From Thalassobacillus devorans MSP14 (GTDB lineage: Bacteria; Bacillota; Bacilli; Bacillales; Halobacillaceae), in NCBI RefSeq assembly GCF_000496835.1, contig NZ_KI543237.1, positions 1,032,641 through 1,096,640 on the forward strand: a stretch of DNA of 64,000 bases, in the 5' to 3' direction. Below are positions 16,488-25,266 of this stretch, one piece after another; position 1 is the first letter of the stretch, and every line of letters begins with the position of its first letter. Under the pieces are notes generated by a model, which was given only the letters and a program-made list of their open reading frames with translations, made no database searches and was not told the origin of the DNA. Both the position numbers and the translations under genes were made by a program.

Positions 16488-17630
16488 ATGCAGAACTGGT
16501 ATCATATCATCCCGAAAAATACAGGACTCAGCATCTATGTGTGGATCATCTTTTGTGGTCTCCCATTCTTTTTTATCTTCCGCTCTTCATCAGTGCTGGA
16601 TATTGTCTCCGGTATTTTCATGGTATTGTTGTTTTTCTTAGCCTATCGCCTTTCTTTTATTTCGGACAACTGGATGGTCTATGTTTGGGTAAGTATCGAA
16701 ATGGCAATCAGTATCGTCATGACCATTCTTTTCGGCTACATTTATTTTTCGCTTTTCCTGGCATTTTTCATTGGAAATATTCGCAGTAAAGCGGGTTTTC
16801 TGACATTATATATCGTCCATCTAAGCACGACAGTAGTGACGACCACTTTCGTTTTCATTATTAACAATGAATCCCTATTTCCACATCTTCCATTTATCAT
16901 CATCAGTGTGCTTGGCGTTATTCTGCTTCCTTTCACGATTTATTATCGGAACAAACGAATCGACTTGGAAGGACAGCTGGAGGATGCCAACAAACGGATC
17001 TCCCAATTACGCGTCATCGAGGAACGAGAGCGGATTGCACGTGATTTACATGATACACTTGGACAAAAGCTATCCTTGATTGGTTTGAAAAGTGATTTGG
17101 CTGGAAAATTGATAGATAAGAAGCCTGAGGTGGCAAAGAATGAAATACATGATATCCATCAAACAGCACGTACAGCATTAAAAGAGGTCCGGGAAATGGT
17201 ATCCAACATGAGGGGCGCCAACCTCCAAGAGGAAACCATTCGGGTCCGGCAATTATTGGAAGCGGCGCAGATCGAGTTTCAACTCCAAGGAGATGCCGAC
17301 CTCCCCCACACCCCTCCTTTAGTAGAAAATGTGTTGAGTATGTGCTTAAAAGAAGCCGTCACCAATGTTGTCAAACATAGTAAAGCAACCGTCTGCAGTA
17401 TTATCATTGAACAATCACAAAAAGAAACAAAGATTACCGTTGAAGATAATGGAACCGGGGTTTCTAAAGATAGGGAGGTTACCCAGGGACATGGCCTTCA
17501 AGGTATGAAAGAACGCCTGGAGTTCGTCAACGGCAGCCTGGAAGTTTTTTCGTCTAAAGAAAATGGAACCACCCTTCATATTGAAGTACCGAATGTTATT
17601 CAACAAACGAAACAGGAGGAATCGGGATGA
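16488..17630 (+). CDS. desK: Thermosensor histidine kinase DesK
   Basis: A 380-residue NarL-family kinase. Five hydrophobic segments occupy about residues 15-155, the DesK sensor layout that measures membrane thickness. A short linker leads to the HisKA_3 motif ERERIARDLHDTLGQKL, with the phosphoacceptor His near residue 188, and a C-terminal ATPase domain (EAVTNVVKHSKA; VEDNGTGV; GHGLQGMKERL). The stop codon overlaps the desR start (ATGA). RBS AAGGAGGGCACT. Confidence 0.9.
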   Translation: MQNWYHIIPKNTGLSIYVWIIFCGLPFFFIFRSSSVLDIVSGIFMVLLFFLAYRLSFISDNWMVYVWVSIEMAISIVMTILFGYIYFSLFLAFFIGNIRSKAGFLTLYIVHLSTTVVTTTFVFIINNESLFPHLPFIIISVLGVILLPFTIYYRNKRIDLEGQLEDANKRISQLRVIEERERIARDLHDTLGQKLSLIGLKSDLAGKLIDKKPEVAKNEIHDIHQTARTALKEVREMVSNMRGANLQEETIRVRQLLEAAQIEFQLQGDADLPHTPPLVENVLSMCLKEAVTNVVKHSKATVCSIIIEQSQKETKITVEDNGTGVSKDREVTQGHGLQGMKERLEFVNGSLEVFSSKENGTTLHIEVPNVIQQTKQEESG

Positions 17631-18226
17631 TTCGCATTGTCATTGCCGAAGACCAGCGCATGCTGTTAGGAGCGCTTGGCTCACTGCTTGATTTAGAAGA
17701 GAATATGGAAGTTATCGGAAGTGCCAAAAACGGGGAAGAAGCCTGCGAACTGGTAAAGAAACACAATCCGGATATCTGTATCATGGACATCGAAATGCCT
17801 GTAAAAACTGGTCTTGAGGCAGCAGAAGAACTGAAAGAGCATCCATGTAAAATCATCATACTGACTACCTTCGCAAGAGCGGGTTATTTTGAGCGGGCAC
17901 AGAAAGCGGGCGTAAGCGGTTATTTGCTGAAAGACAGCCCAAGTGAGGAACTGGCAACTTCAATCCGCAAAATTATGGAAGGTCAGCGCATCTATGCTCC
18001 AGAACTGGTAGATCTCGCTTACGGTGATGTAAACCCATTGACGGAACGGGAAGTCCAAGTCATCCAGCTGATGGCTGACGGGAAGAACACGAAAGAAATT
18101 TCAAATCAGCTGTACATTACCCCCGGCACCGTCCGTAATTATATTTCAGTAATATTGGATAAACTCGAAGTAGGCAACCGGATCGAAGCCATCTCCCGTT
18201 TTAAGGAAAAAGGCTGGTTCAAATGA
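17627..18226 (+). CDS. desR: Response regulator DesR (NarL/LuxR type)
   Basis: A 199-residue regulator. The receiver domain shows IAEDQ, the phosphorylated Asp in ICIMDIEMP, LTTFARAGYF and the Lys in YLLKDSP. The C-terminal HTH reads LTEREVQVIQLMADGKNTKEISNQLYITPGTVRNYISVILDKL (shown here only as a landmark for the LuxR fold around residues 135-180). In B. subtilis DesR-P activates des. It overlaps desK by 4 nt and ends before a strong terminator. Confidence 0.9.
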   Translation: MIRIVIAEDQRMLLGALGSLLDLEENMEVIGSAKNGEEACELVKKHNPDICIMDIEMPVKTGLEAAEELKEHPCKIIILTTFARAGYFERAQKAGVSGYLLKDSPSEELATSIRKIMEGQRIYAPELVDLAYGDVNPLTEREVQVIQLMADGKNTKEISNQLYITPGTVRNYISVILDKLEVGNRIEAISRFKEKGWFK

Positions 18227-18239
18227 AAACCATCCATTA

Positions 18240-18285
18240 AAAATGCCATGCTCCGTATCCTTGTGCGGAGCATGGCATTTTTACT
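18240..18285 (+). terminator. Intrinsic terminator of desKR
   Basis: A long stem (AAATGCCATGCTCCG with CGGAGCATGGCATTT) and trailing T residues, 14 nt after the desR stop codon. Confidence 0.88.
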
Positions 18286-18437
18286 AGACGTGCGGTCGTG
18301 TTAACTGGACAAAGTGGAAAGATTACTGGAGTAGCAACAATTTACCAGACAATTTTCATAATGTACTAGACAAAAATTAAAAATTTAAAAGAAATGACTT
18401 ATCTATTATAGGCAGGATCTACTGTACTACCTGATCC

Positions 18438-18815
18438 TTACCGCTCCAGTTCAATATATTCCCTTACTAACTTCCATTCCTCGCCTTCTTTTCTCCAGAC
18501 AAACATACACTGCGCAGGGTATGGGTCTCCGTTTATCAGGTTTATTTCCCTGCCGAGCACCAGATATTCCTTCCCATTATTTCTTGCTGTAATTGATCCC
18601 GATTCAAAACTTTTTTGGGCATCCCCATATTGTTGCAGTACGGCATCCAAATCGTAATCATAACTGTATTGATCAGGTTTATCCAGACCAGAGTGGGACC
18701 AGTAGCCGATGAAGTTCTTTGCCATAAAAGTCCTTATTTCTTCCCCATTTTTACTGAAAAAACCATCATTCCATGCTTGAAAGTATTCCTTTAAAACTGC
18801 TTCGATTTTTTTCAT
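18438..18815 (-). CDS. NTF2/SnoaL-like protein of unknown function
   Basis: A 125-residue single-domain protein of the NTF2-like cone fold. The N-terminal helix ...VLKEYFQAWNDG and the later FVWRKEGEEWKLVREYIE strand pattern are typical of DUF4440/SnoaL proteins. No catalytic residue can be assigned. RBS AGAAAGGAGCATACCT is clear. It is divergent from the formaldehyde dehydrogenase gene. A second NTF2-like gene is at 40611. Confidence 0.7.
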   Translation of the reverse strand: MKKIEAVLKEYFQAWNDGFFSKNGEEIRTFMAKNFIGYWSHSGLDKPDQYSYDYDLDAVLQQYGDAQKSFESGSITARNNGKEYLVLGREINLINGDPYPAQCMFVWRKEGEEWKLVREYIELER

Positions 18816-18932
18816 AGGTATGCTCCTTTCTACTAGTTACCATTCGTTTCCCTTCACCTTTTTCCTTCAACAATTTCAAAAAAAACGGGATTTACCTGCT
18901 CTTCCTTTTCAAAATTATAATTCCATCACAAA

Positions 18933-18946
18933 TGAAAGCGTTTTAT
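18933..18946 (+). promoter_or_regulatory. Weak candidate cre site upstream of fdhA
   Basis: TGAAAGCGTTTTAT resembles the CcpA site but deviates in the last positions. It lies about 84 nt before the dehydrogenase start codon. Confidence 0.25.
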
Positions 18947-19029
18947 TACCTGCCAATTCGGGAAATGTCTTAAAGATGCAACTTCCCAGAGTTTCTTACT
19001 TCACACTACTTAAAGGAGAGGGATTCAGA

Positions 19030-20244
19030 TTGGCAGATAACCGTGGAGTCGTTTATACCGGTGCTGGCAGTGTCGAAGTGCAGGATATCCGCTTTCCGGA
19101 CCTGGTACTTCATGAAGGTCCGGGTGTTCCGAAAAGCAATGCAGGACGGAAGTGTGAGCATGGAGTAATTTTGAAGAATATCGTTACGAATATCTGCGGC
19201 AGTGATCAGCATATGGTACGCGGTCGTACAACTGCTCCCGAAGGACTTGTGCTTGGTCATGAGATTACTGGTGAAGTTATTGAAGTTGGACGTGATGTGG
19301 AATTTATTAAAAAGGGAGATATCGTATCGGTACCTTTCAACGTAGCATGCGGACGCTGTAAAATGTGTAAACGTCAGGACACGCATATTTGTCTGAACGT
19401 CAATCCCGAACGCCCCGGCGGAGCTTATGGCTACGTGGATATGGGCGGCTGGGTCGGCGGCCAGTCGGAGTATGTTATGGTACCATACGCCGATTTTCAA
19501 TTACTTAAGTTTCCTGACAAAGAAAAGGCGATGGAAAAGATTCTGGATTTGACGATGCTGTCTGATATTTTCCCTACTGGTTATCATGGCGCCGTCAGTG
19601 CCGGAGTGACTACCGGATCGACGGTATATGTGGCGGGAGCCGGACCTGTAGGGCTTGCCGCCGCTCACTCAGCCCAACTGTTAGGAGCATCGGTGGTCAT
19701 TGTAGGAGACCTGAAGGAAGAACGATTGGCCCAGGCGAGAAGCTTCGGCTGTGAGACCATCAACCTGAAGGAACACGATGATCCAGGAGAGCTGATAGAA
19801 CAGATTTTAGGTGTTACGGAAGTAGATTGTGCCATTGATGCTGTGGGATTTGAAGCCTATGGACATGGAACCGATCACAAAGAGGCTCCAGCCACCGTAT
19901 TGAATACGATGATGGATGTGGTGGAAGCCGGGGGTAAAATGGGGATCCCGGGCCTCTATGTCACCGAGGACCCAGGGGCAGAGGATGAAGATGCCAAACA
20001 AGGTTCGTTGAAAGTCAAGTTCGGGCTTGGATGGTCGAAAGCTCATCATTTTGTCACCGGGCAGACACCTGTCATGCAGTACCACCGACAGCTGATGATG
20101 GCCATCCTGAATGGCAAAGCGAATATTGCGGAAGCAGTCAATGCTACTGTCATTTCACTCGATGAAGCGCCACAGGGATATAGGGATTTTGACAGCGGTG
20201 TTTCGAAAAAATTCGTTATCGATCCCCATGGGATGCTAAGGTAA
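19030..20244 (+). CDS. fdhA: Zinc-dependent glutathione-independent formaldehyde dehydrogenase family
   Basis: A 404-residue medium-chain dehydrogenase. Catalytic zinc ligands are in NICGSDQH and GHEITGE; the structural zinc site is the Cys cluster CGRCKMCKRQDTHIC. A Rossmann motif (AGAGPVGLAAA) sits near residue 205. The block DAVGFEAYGHG and the C-terminal GVSKKFVIDPHG are typical of Pseudomonas-type formaldehyde dehydrogenases, which oxidise formaldehyde to formate with tightly bound NAD. TTG at 19030 follows AAAGGAGAGGG; the frame upstream to 18820 is open but lacks family residues. Confidence 0.87.
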   Translation: MADNRGVVYTGAGSVEVQDIRFPDLVLHEGPGVPKSNAGRKCEHGVILKNIVTNICGSDQHMVRGRTTAPEGLVLGHEITGEVIEVGRDVEFIKKGDIVSVPFNVACGRCKMCKRQDTHICLNVNPERPGGAYGYVDMGGWVGGQSEYVMVPYADFQLLKFPDKEKAMEKILDLTMLSDIFPTGYHGAVSAGVTTGSTVYVAGAGPVGLAAAHSAQLLGASVVIVGDLKEERLAQARSFGCETINLKEHDDPGELIEQILGVTEVDCAIDAVGFEAYGHGTDHKEAPATVLNTMMDVVEAGGKMGIPGLYVTEDPGAEDEDAKQGSLKVKFGLGWSKAHHFVTGQTPVMQYHRQLMMAILNGKANIAEAVNATVISLDEAPQGYRDFDSGVSKKFVIDPHGMLR

Positions 20245-20262
20245 AAGGACATATTCTCTCTA

Positions 20263-20300
20263 AAAAGCACAGAGCGTTTAAAAGCTCTGTGCTTTAATTT
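20263..20300 (+). terminator. Intrinsic terminator of fdhA
   Basis: Stem AAAGCACAGAGC with GCTCTGTGCTTT around GTTTAAAA, followed by a T-rich tail. Confidence 0.85.
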
Positions 20301-20428
20301 TGATTAACGATGATAAAGCTGATACATTTCTCTGCTTCTTCTTTCTTTCCGCTCCGGCGCACTGAAACTTCTTCACTGCTCCCCCTGTTAAGACCATCTA
20401 TATATTCTCATTACCTACTAACTAATAA

Positions 20429-20458
20429 AGCAGCCTTCCTGCATTCAGGAAGGCTGCC
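20429..20458 (-). terminator. Intrinsic terminator of the YjzC-like gene
   Basis: Stem GCAGCCTTCCTG (20430-20441) with CAGGAAGGCTGC (20446-20457); on the minus strand it is followed by TTTATTAG. Confidence 0.8.
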
Positions 20459-20468
20459 AGATGATCGA

Positions 20469-20651
20469 TTATGACGTTTTCGTCCAATATGCTGCTTCGC
20501 CTGTTTCCGTAGACGGAGGGAACTGTTCACCTTTTTCTAACTTAATAGCTGTATCATCTTTGCTGGCGTCTCCTCCATTTACGAGACTCTCTACTTTGTA
20601 TGTGCCGCCTTCTGGTGCTTTTTCGCCTGTCTTATACGTATTATTAGCCAT
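20469..20651 (-). CDS. YjzC-like small protein
   Basis: A 60-residue protein resembling the Bacillus YjzC family: YKTGEKAPEGGTYK at the start and IKLEKGEQFPPS...AYWTK at the end match its conserved GxKAPxxGxY and KGExFPP...W pattern. No function is known for the family. It has an AGGAGG ribosome site 9 nt before the ATG and its own terminator. Confidence 0.7.
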   Translation of the reverse strand: MANNTYKTGEKAPEGGTYKVESLVNGGDASKDDTAIKLEKGEQFPPSTETGEAAYWTKTS

Positions 20652-20789
20652 GTCCTCATACCTCCTGAATTATTTTTTTTAGGGGGGCTGTTACTCCTTT
20701 CATTGCACCCTGGCGAACATAATAAACGTGATTTAGCAGATTTGGGCAAAAAGGATGATAGAAAACACAAAAAGTATATTTAAACTGTG

Positions 20790-20880
20790 GAGGTCGCACG
20801 TTTATCATATGAACTTGCACAATTACTCGGTGGGGACGCACATTTATCACATGAACCTGCACAATTAATTGGAGCAGATC
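20790..20880 (+). repeat. 21-bp-period degenerate tandem repeat, family A, locus 1
   Basis: Four units with the anchor GCAC at 20796, 20817, 20838 and 20859, an exact 21-bp step. Units follow TCGCACxxTTAxxxxxxGAA (for example GTCGCACGTTTATCATATGAA split over 20793-20813). Read on the plus strand each unit gives a heptad of the type A-x-L-x-x-E-L without a start codon. A plus-strand terminator follows at 20967. The same family recurs at 31107-31222. Confidence 0.75.
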
Positions 20881-20966
20881 AGCCATCGATCGCCCCCTAT
20901 CATTATGCGCGGTCCCGACTAGTCCTTTTCTGGCTGCTGAAAAAGGTAAAGTAACAGTTTCTCCAT

Positions 20967-20996
20967 CCCCTCTCTCCTGAGGGGGTTTTCTTTGGA
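20967..20996 (+). terminator. Plus-strand terminator upstream of the ger operon
   Basis: Stem CCCCTC (20967-20972) with GAGGGG (20979-20984) and GTTTTCTTT. No recognised plus-strand gene precedes it; the repeat array at 20790-20880 does. Confidence 0.65.
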
Positions 20997-21110
20997 ATAT
21001 GCTATCATTTTACAGTATATGGTTATTGCCAGCTGGTAGTATAGCTTACGAAAAAGATGGTAAGGATGGTGATAGAGAAACTAGAACTAATGATGTAGGG
21101 GTTGCTTATC

Positions 21111-22694
21111 ATGCCAAGGTATTCCCGTCGTAAACGTCAAACCCCCAAAGAGGAAACTTCCACAGACAAGCTTGGAAAATCGCTTCAGACTAACATAGCG
21201 CAGTTCAAGCAGACGCTCGGCGATAGTACGGATATCGTTATCCGAAACTTCAAAGCCGGTCAGACTGGTTCCATGGATATTGCTGTCCTTTACACTTCCG
21301 GTCTTGTCAACGAAGCGATCGTTCATGACTTTGTGCTGGACACGTTAATGGTGCAAATCAGGCAGACGCCTTTGGATACGATAGAAAAACAAGATTATCA
21401 GATTATAAAAGACTTTGCGATGACAGGCGGCAACATCACCGATATCGACACGATGGGAAAGCTGTTTGACCACGTGTTATCCGGAGATACCGTCGTCATG
21501 CTGGATGGTTCTATCCAGGCAATGGCGATCGATACGAGAGACTGGGAGTCCCGAGGCGTCGAGGAACCGTCTACCCAGTCTGTCGTACGCGGGCCGAAGG
21601 AAGGTTTTACAGAAACACTACGGACTAATACCGCTTTAATGAGGAGAAGAATCAAAGATGAGAATCTTTGGATTCGTACGAAGCCGATCGGTAAAAAAAG
21701 TAAAACCGATGTAGCGGTCGTCTATTTGAACGGAGTAGCCGATGAGAAAGTCGTCAAAGAAGTGTACCATCGCCTGGATAAAATCAATATCGATGCAATT
21801 TTGGATAGCGGCTATGTAGAAGAATTGATCCAGGATGAAACGTATACTCCTTTTCCAACGGTGTACAACAGTGAACGGCCTGACACGATAGCAGCCGGCA
21901 TTCTGGAAGGCAAAATCGCCATCATCGTGGACGGATCCCCTTTCGTTCTGCTGGTTCCGGCCTTATTCGTGAATTTTTTCCAGGCGGCAGAAGACTATTT
22001 CCAGCGGGCGGACTTCTCGACGCTCATCCGTATGGTTCGTTATTTGGCCTTTTTCCTTGCCATGCTGACGCCATCTGTGTATATCGCCCTGACTACCTAT
22101 CATCAGGAAATGATTCCGACATCGCTGTTGGTCAGCTTATCGGCACAACGGGAAGGTGTGCCGTTTCCTGCATTCGTCGAGGCCTTATTGATGGAAATCA
22201 CCTTCGAAATTCTAAGAGAAGCAGGAGTACGTCTGCCTAAGGCAGTAGGCTCTGCGATTTCAATTGTCGGTGCCCTCGTGCTTGGACAGGCAGCTGTTGA
22301 AGCAGGCATTGTTTCCTCTGCCATGGTTATTGTCGTTTCATTGACTGCGATTTCGAGTTTTGTGTCTCCAAGCTTTAGTTTTGCGATATCCATCCGGATG
22401 CTGCGGTTCGGATTTATGATTCTCGCCGCTACACTCGGTCTATTCGGAATTCTGCTTGGACTGATCATTCTGACGCTCCACCTTTCGAGTCTGCGTTCTT
22501 TTGGTGTCCCTTACCTGTCACCAATGGCGCCGTTCATTGTTGCAGATCAGAAAGATGCGATTCTAAGATTTCCACGGTGGAAACTCACTACCCGGCCGCG
22601 TCTGATCAGCCAGCAGAAGATTACCCGGGAAAATGGGGAAGCGCCGAAACCGCCAAAACGTTCACGACGCAAAAAAAGGAAGAAACAAGAATGA
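21111..22694 (+). CDS. GerA-family germinant receptor subunit A
   Basis: A 527-residue subunit of a nutrient germinant receptor in the spore inner membrane. The N-terminal soluble domain (about residues 25-290) includes the GerA marks DIVIRNFKAGQTGSMDIAVLY and VVMLDGS; the PYTPFPTV-like stretch (TYTPFPTVYNSERPD) precedes about five membrane segments (300-470), with PLVLLP-like text and QREGVPFPAFVEALLMEITFEILREAGVRLP shortened here. A basic tail ends in RRKKRKK. Start ATG at 21111 follows TAGGGG. It heads an operon of five genes ending at 26379. Confidence 0.92.
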   Translation: MPRYSRRKRQTPKEETSTDKLGKSLQTNIAQFKQTLGDSTDIVIRNFKAGQTGSMDIAVLYTSGLVNEAIVHDFVLDTLMVQIRQTPLDTIEKQDYQIIKDFAMTGGNITDIDTMGKLFDHVLSGDTVVMLDGSIQAMAIDTRDWESRGVEEPSTQSVVRGPKEGFTETLRTNTALMRRRIKDENLWIRTKPIGKKSKTDVAVVYLNGVADEKVVKEVYHRLDKINIDAILDSGYVEELIQDETYTPFPTVYNSERPDTIAAGILEGKIAIIVDGSPFVLLVPALFVNFFQAAEDYFQRADFSTLIRMVRYLAFFLAMLTPSVYIALTTYHQEMIPTSLLVSLSAQREGVPFPAFVEALLMEITFEILREAGVRLPKAVGSAISIVGALVLGQAAVEAGIVSSAMVIVVSLTAISSFVSPSFSFAISIRMLRFGFMILAATLGLFGILLGLIILTLHLSSLRSFGVPYLSPMAPFIVADQKDAILRFPRWKLTTRPRLISQQKITRENGEAPKPPKRSRRKKRKKQE

Positions 22695-23896
22695 AACAAA
22701 AACCATTACTGAAGCTGGCCACGTTAAGTCTGTGTGCTCTGTTGCTATCCGGCTGTTGGAGTAAGCGCGAACTGAACGAACTAGGGATTGTGACAGCCAT
22801 CGGAATAGATCTCCAGGACGATCAGTATAAAGTGACTGTCCAGGTAATCAATCCGAGTGAAGTCTCTTCCCAGGAGATGACGACCCGTACCGCTGTTTCC
22901 ACCTATACTGCTGTTGGCAATTCGATTTTTGAAGCCATTAGGAGGCTGGTCACCCAGACCCCCCGTCAGGTCTATATGGCCCATGTCCGTGAAATCATTT
23001 TTGGGGAAGAAATGGCAAAGAAAGGGATTGGAAAAGCGCTCGATTTCCTTTCCCGCGATCATGAGATGAGGACCGATTTCCATTTGACTGTCGCTGAAGG
23101 TATGGAAGCAGAAGATTTATTGAAAGTGCTGACTCCGTTAGAACGGATTCCGGCAGAAAAAGCGTACTCATCAATCAAAGCCGGCGAAAAGTATTGGGCT
23201 CCGGTACAATCGGTAAAAATAAGTGATGTGCTCAGTGCCATGCTTTCCGAAGGGGATAACCCTGTACTGACCGGTATGCGGGTTGTAGGAGATCCAGAGC
23301 AAGGGAGCAACCTTGACAATGTCGAAAAGGTCAATTCACCAACAAGAATCAAAATCAGCAGGCTGGCGGTATTTCAGAAAGACCATCTGGCCGGTTGGCT
23401 GACGGAGAATCAGAGCAAAGGGTATAGCTATATTGTCGACAAGGTTCATAGTTCTGCTGAATTTGTACCCTGTAAGGATGCTGACAAAGGAGGCATCACT
23501 TTGGAAGTTTTTGACTCCACCAGCTCCATGGAAGCCGTCGTCCAGGCCGGAAATCCAAAAGTGACGATTTCCATCAACATAGAGGCCGGAATTGCTGAAG
23601 TCGAATGTCCATTAAAGCTTTCGGAAACAGCTGTTATCCATCAGGTGGAAAAACAATTTGAAAAGCGGATGAATAACATGGTGACAGGCACTGTCGAAGT
23701 GCTGCAGCAGGATTTGAAAAGTGATGTACTAGGCTTCGGAGAACTGATTCACCGTACAGATAAAACATATTGGAAGACTGTACAAGAAGATTGGGAAAAC
23801 ATTTTTCCTGACGTAGAAACCGATGTGAAGGTAAACGTAAAAATTAAGCGGACAGGGACAATTGTGGATTCCTATCAGAAGGACATGGAGGGATAG
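22691..23896 (+). CDS. GerC-family germination lipoprotein
   Basis: A 401-residue Ger(x)C protein. The lipobox LLLSGC gives a lipidated Cys near residue 20, then CWSKRELNELGIVTAIGID, the GerC start signature. The rest matches the three-domain GerC layout with LERIPAEKAYSSI and a C-terminal VNVKIKRTGTI strand. Its ATG overlaps the gerA stop codon (ATGA), which fixes the start; the open frame begins further upstream inside gerA. Confidence 0.9.
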   Translation: MKQKPLLKLATLSLCALLLSGCWSKRELNELGIVTAIGIDLQDDQYKVTVQVINPSEVSSQEMTTRTAVSTYTAVGNSIFEAIRRLVTQTPRQVYMAHVREIIFGEEMAKKGIGKALDFLSRDHEMRTDFHLTVAEGMEAEDLLKVLTPLERIPAEKAYSSIKAGEKYWAPVQSVKISDVLSAMLSEGDNPVLTGMRVVGDPEQGSNLDNVEKVNSPTRIKISRLAVFQKDHLAGWLTENQSKGYSYIVDKVHSSAEFVPCKDADKGGITLEVFDSTSSMEAVVQAGNPKVTISINIEAGIAEVECPLKLSETAVIHQVEKQFEKRMNNMVTGTVEVLQQDLKSDVLGFGELIHRTDKTYWKTVQEDWENIFPDVETDVKVNVKIKRTGTIVDSYQKDMEG

Positions 23897-23901
23897 CAGC
23901 C

Positions 23902-24129
23902 ATGGAAGTGATTCTATTGACCACGCTGCTCGTATGGGCAGGAGCCGGGATCAGGAAATTACGCAAACAGGGGTTGTGGAAGGACATGATTGTCTACGCC
24001 TGCCTATGGGCTACTTCGACAACTATTATTACGCTGCACAGGTTCAACATCCCTGTCCCGAATCCTCTGGATGGCATCGCCTACGTATATCAACCGTTAA
24101 GTTATCTTTGGAAACAATGGTTTTCTTGA
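23902..24129 (+). CDS. Small membrane protein of the ger operon
   Basis: A 75-residue protein with two hydrophobic stretches (about residues 1-15 and 25-45) and a short polar tail. It lies between the GerC and GerB genes with tight spacing (5 and 18 nt) and a GGAGGG ribosome site, so it is translated with the operon. Small unnamed membrane proteins occur in some germinant receptor operons; function is unknown. Confidence 0.7.
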   Translation: MEVILLTTLLVWAGAGIRKLRKQGLWKDMIVYACLWATSTTIITLHRFNIPVPNPLDGIAYVYQPLSYLWKQWFS

Positions 24130-24147
24130 TAGAGGGGAGGGAAGGTC

Positions 24148-25254
24148 ATGGAACTCAATGAAAAAGTTACATTAAGACAGTTCAATTTACTGATGATCTT
24201 ATTTATAATCGGCACCTCCATCCTCCTATCTCCTGCGAGTCTGGCTAATTATGCCGGCAATGACGCCTGGCTTAGCGCAATTTTATCCGTCGGTATCGGA
24301 ATGATCATTGTCATCTTTTTCTGGATGATCAGCCGGCAGTTTCCTGGCAGCAACCTTGTCGATGTAAGCGAACAGGTGCTGGGAAAATGGATCGGCAAAG
24401 CCGTATCTCTGATGTTCGTCGGTTTTTCACTCCTATCGGCTTCCACCGTACTATGGGTGATCGGTAATTTTTTAGTAACCCAAATCATGCCGGCCACACC
24501 CATGCTCTTCCTGCACTTTCTGCTGATGTTGGCAGTCGTTTATGGGGTATTGCTGGGAATTGAAGTCATCTGCCGGACCGTTGAAATATTTTTCCCTTAC
24601 ATTGTCACCTTGCTGATGATCATATTCTTTTTCAGCATCCCATCCGTACAAATCGACCGCATCCGGCCATGGCTGGACAGTGGTTTTAAACCGGTCCTGG
24701 AGGGTGCACTATTTGATGTCAGTGTTTCTATGCTGCCTTTGATTGTCTTGTTCATGGTATACCCTAAGCTTGTCACGGATAAGAATCGTGCACTCCCTAA
24801 AGTATTAACCAGTTACTTGATTGCCGGGACCTTCATCATCGCAATTACGTTCATTACCACAACGGTACTTGGTGTCAAAATAACGGCCAACCAGGCCTAC
24901 CCTACGTATGTAGTTGCCAAAAGCCTGAATATCGAGGGCTTGATTCAGCGGGCAGAGGTGGTTATTGCGGTTTCCTGGATTCTGACCATCTTCTTCAAAT
25001 TATCGTTATACTTTTATGCTTCTGTGACTGTGTTGGCACAGACATTGAACCTGAAGACGTACCGTACGATCACGGTACCGATGGGAATGCTGACGATCGC
25101 TTTATCGGTAATCGTATACCCTAGTACAACCTACGCCAACGAATGGAATGAAACAACGTGGCTATGGTTCGCCCTTACTTTCGGCATTGCCTACCCGCTG
25201 CTGCTTTCCTTGATTGCTATGCTCCGGGGAGTCAAGGGAAGAAGCCATCCTTAG
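24148..25254 (+). CDS. GerB-family germinant receptor permease subunit, first copy
   Basis: A 368-residue membrane protein of the APC/GerB (spore germination) family with ten hydrophobic segments. Family signs: LRQFNLLMILFIIGTSIL at the N-terminus, NYAGNDAWLS, GIEVICRTVEIFFP and WTLSGFKPVL-like text (WLDSGFKPVLEGA). It should bind the germinant in the receptor complex. RBS GGGGAGGG. It is followed after 12 nt by a second GerB gene. Confidence 0.9.
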   Translation: MELNEKVTLRQFNLLMILFIIGTSILLSPASLANYAGNDAWLSAILSVGIGMIIVIFFWMISRQFPGSNLVDVSEQVLGKWIGKAVSLMFVGFSLLSASTVLWVIGNFLVTQIMPATPMLFLHFLLMLAVVYGVLLGIEVICRTVEIFFPYIVTLLMIIFFFSIPSVQIDRIRPWLDSGFKPVLEGALFDVSVSMLPLIVLFMVYPKLVTDKNRALPKVLTSYLIAGTFIIAITFITTTVLGVKITANQAYPTYVVAKSLNIEGLIQRAEVVIAVSWILTIFFKLSLYFYASVTVLAQTLNLKTYRTITVPMGMLTIALSVIVYPSTTYANEWNETTWLWFALTFGIAYPLLLSLIAMLRGVKGRSHP

Positions 25255-25266
25255 AGAGGAAGTTGA

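Noticed and set aside
20656-20886. 76-residue minus-strand frame with an internal repeat
   Set aside because: The repetition comes from the family A 21-bp array; the frame has no ribosome site of its own.
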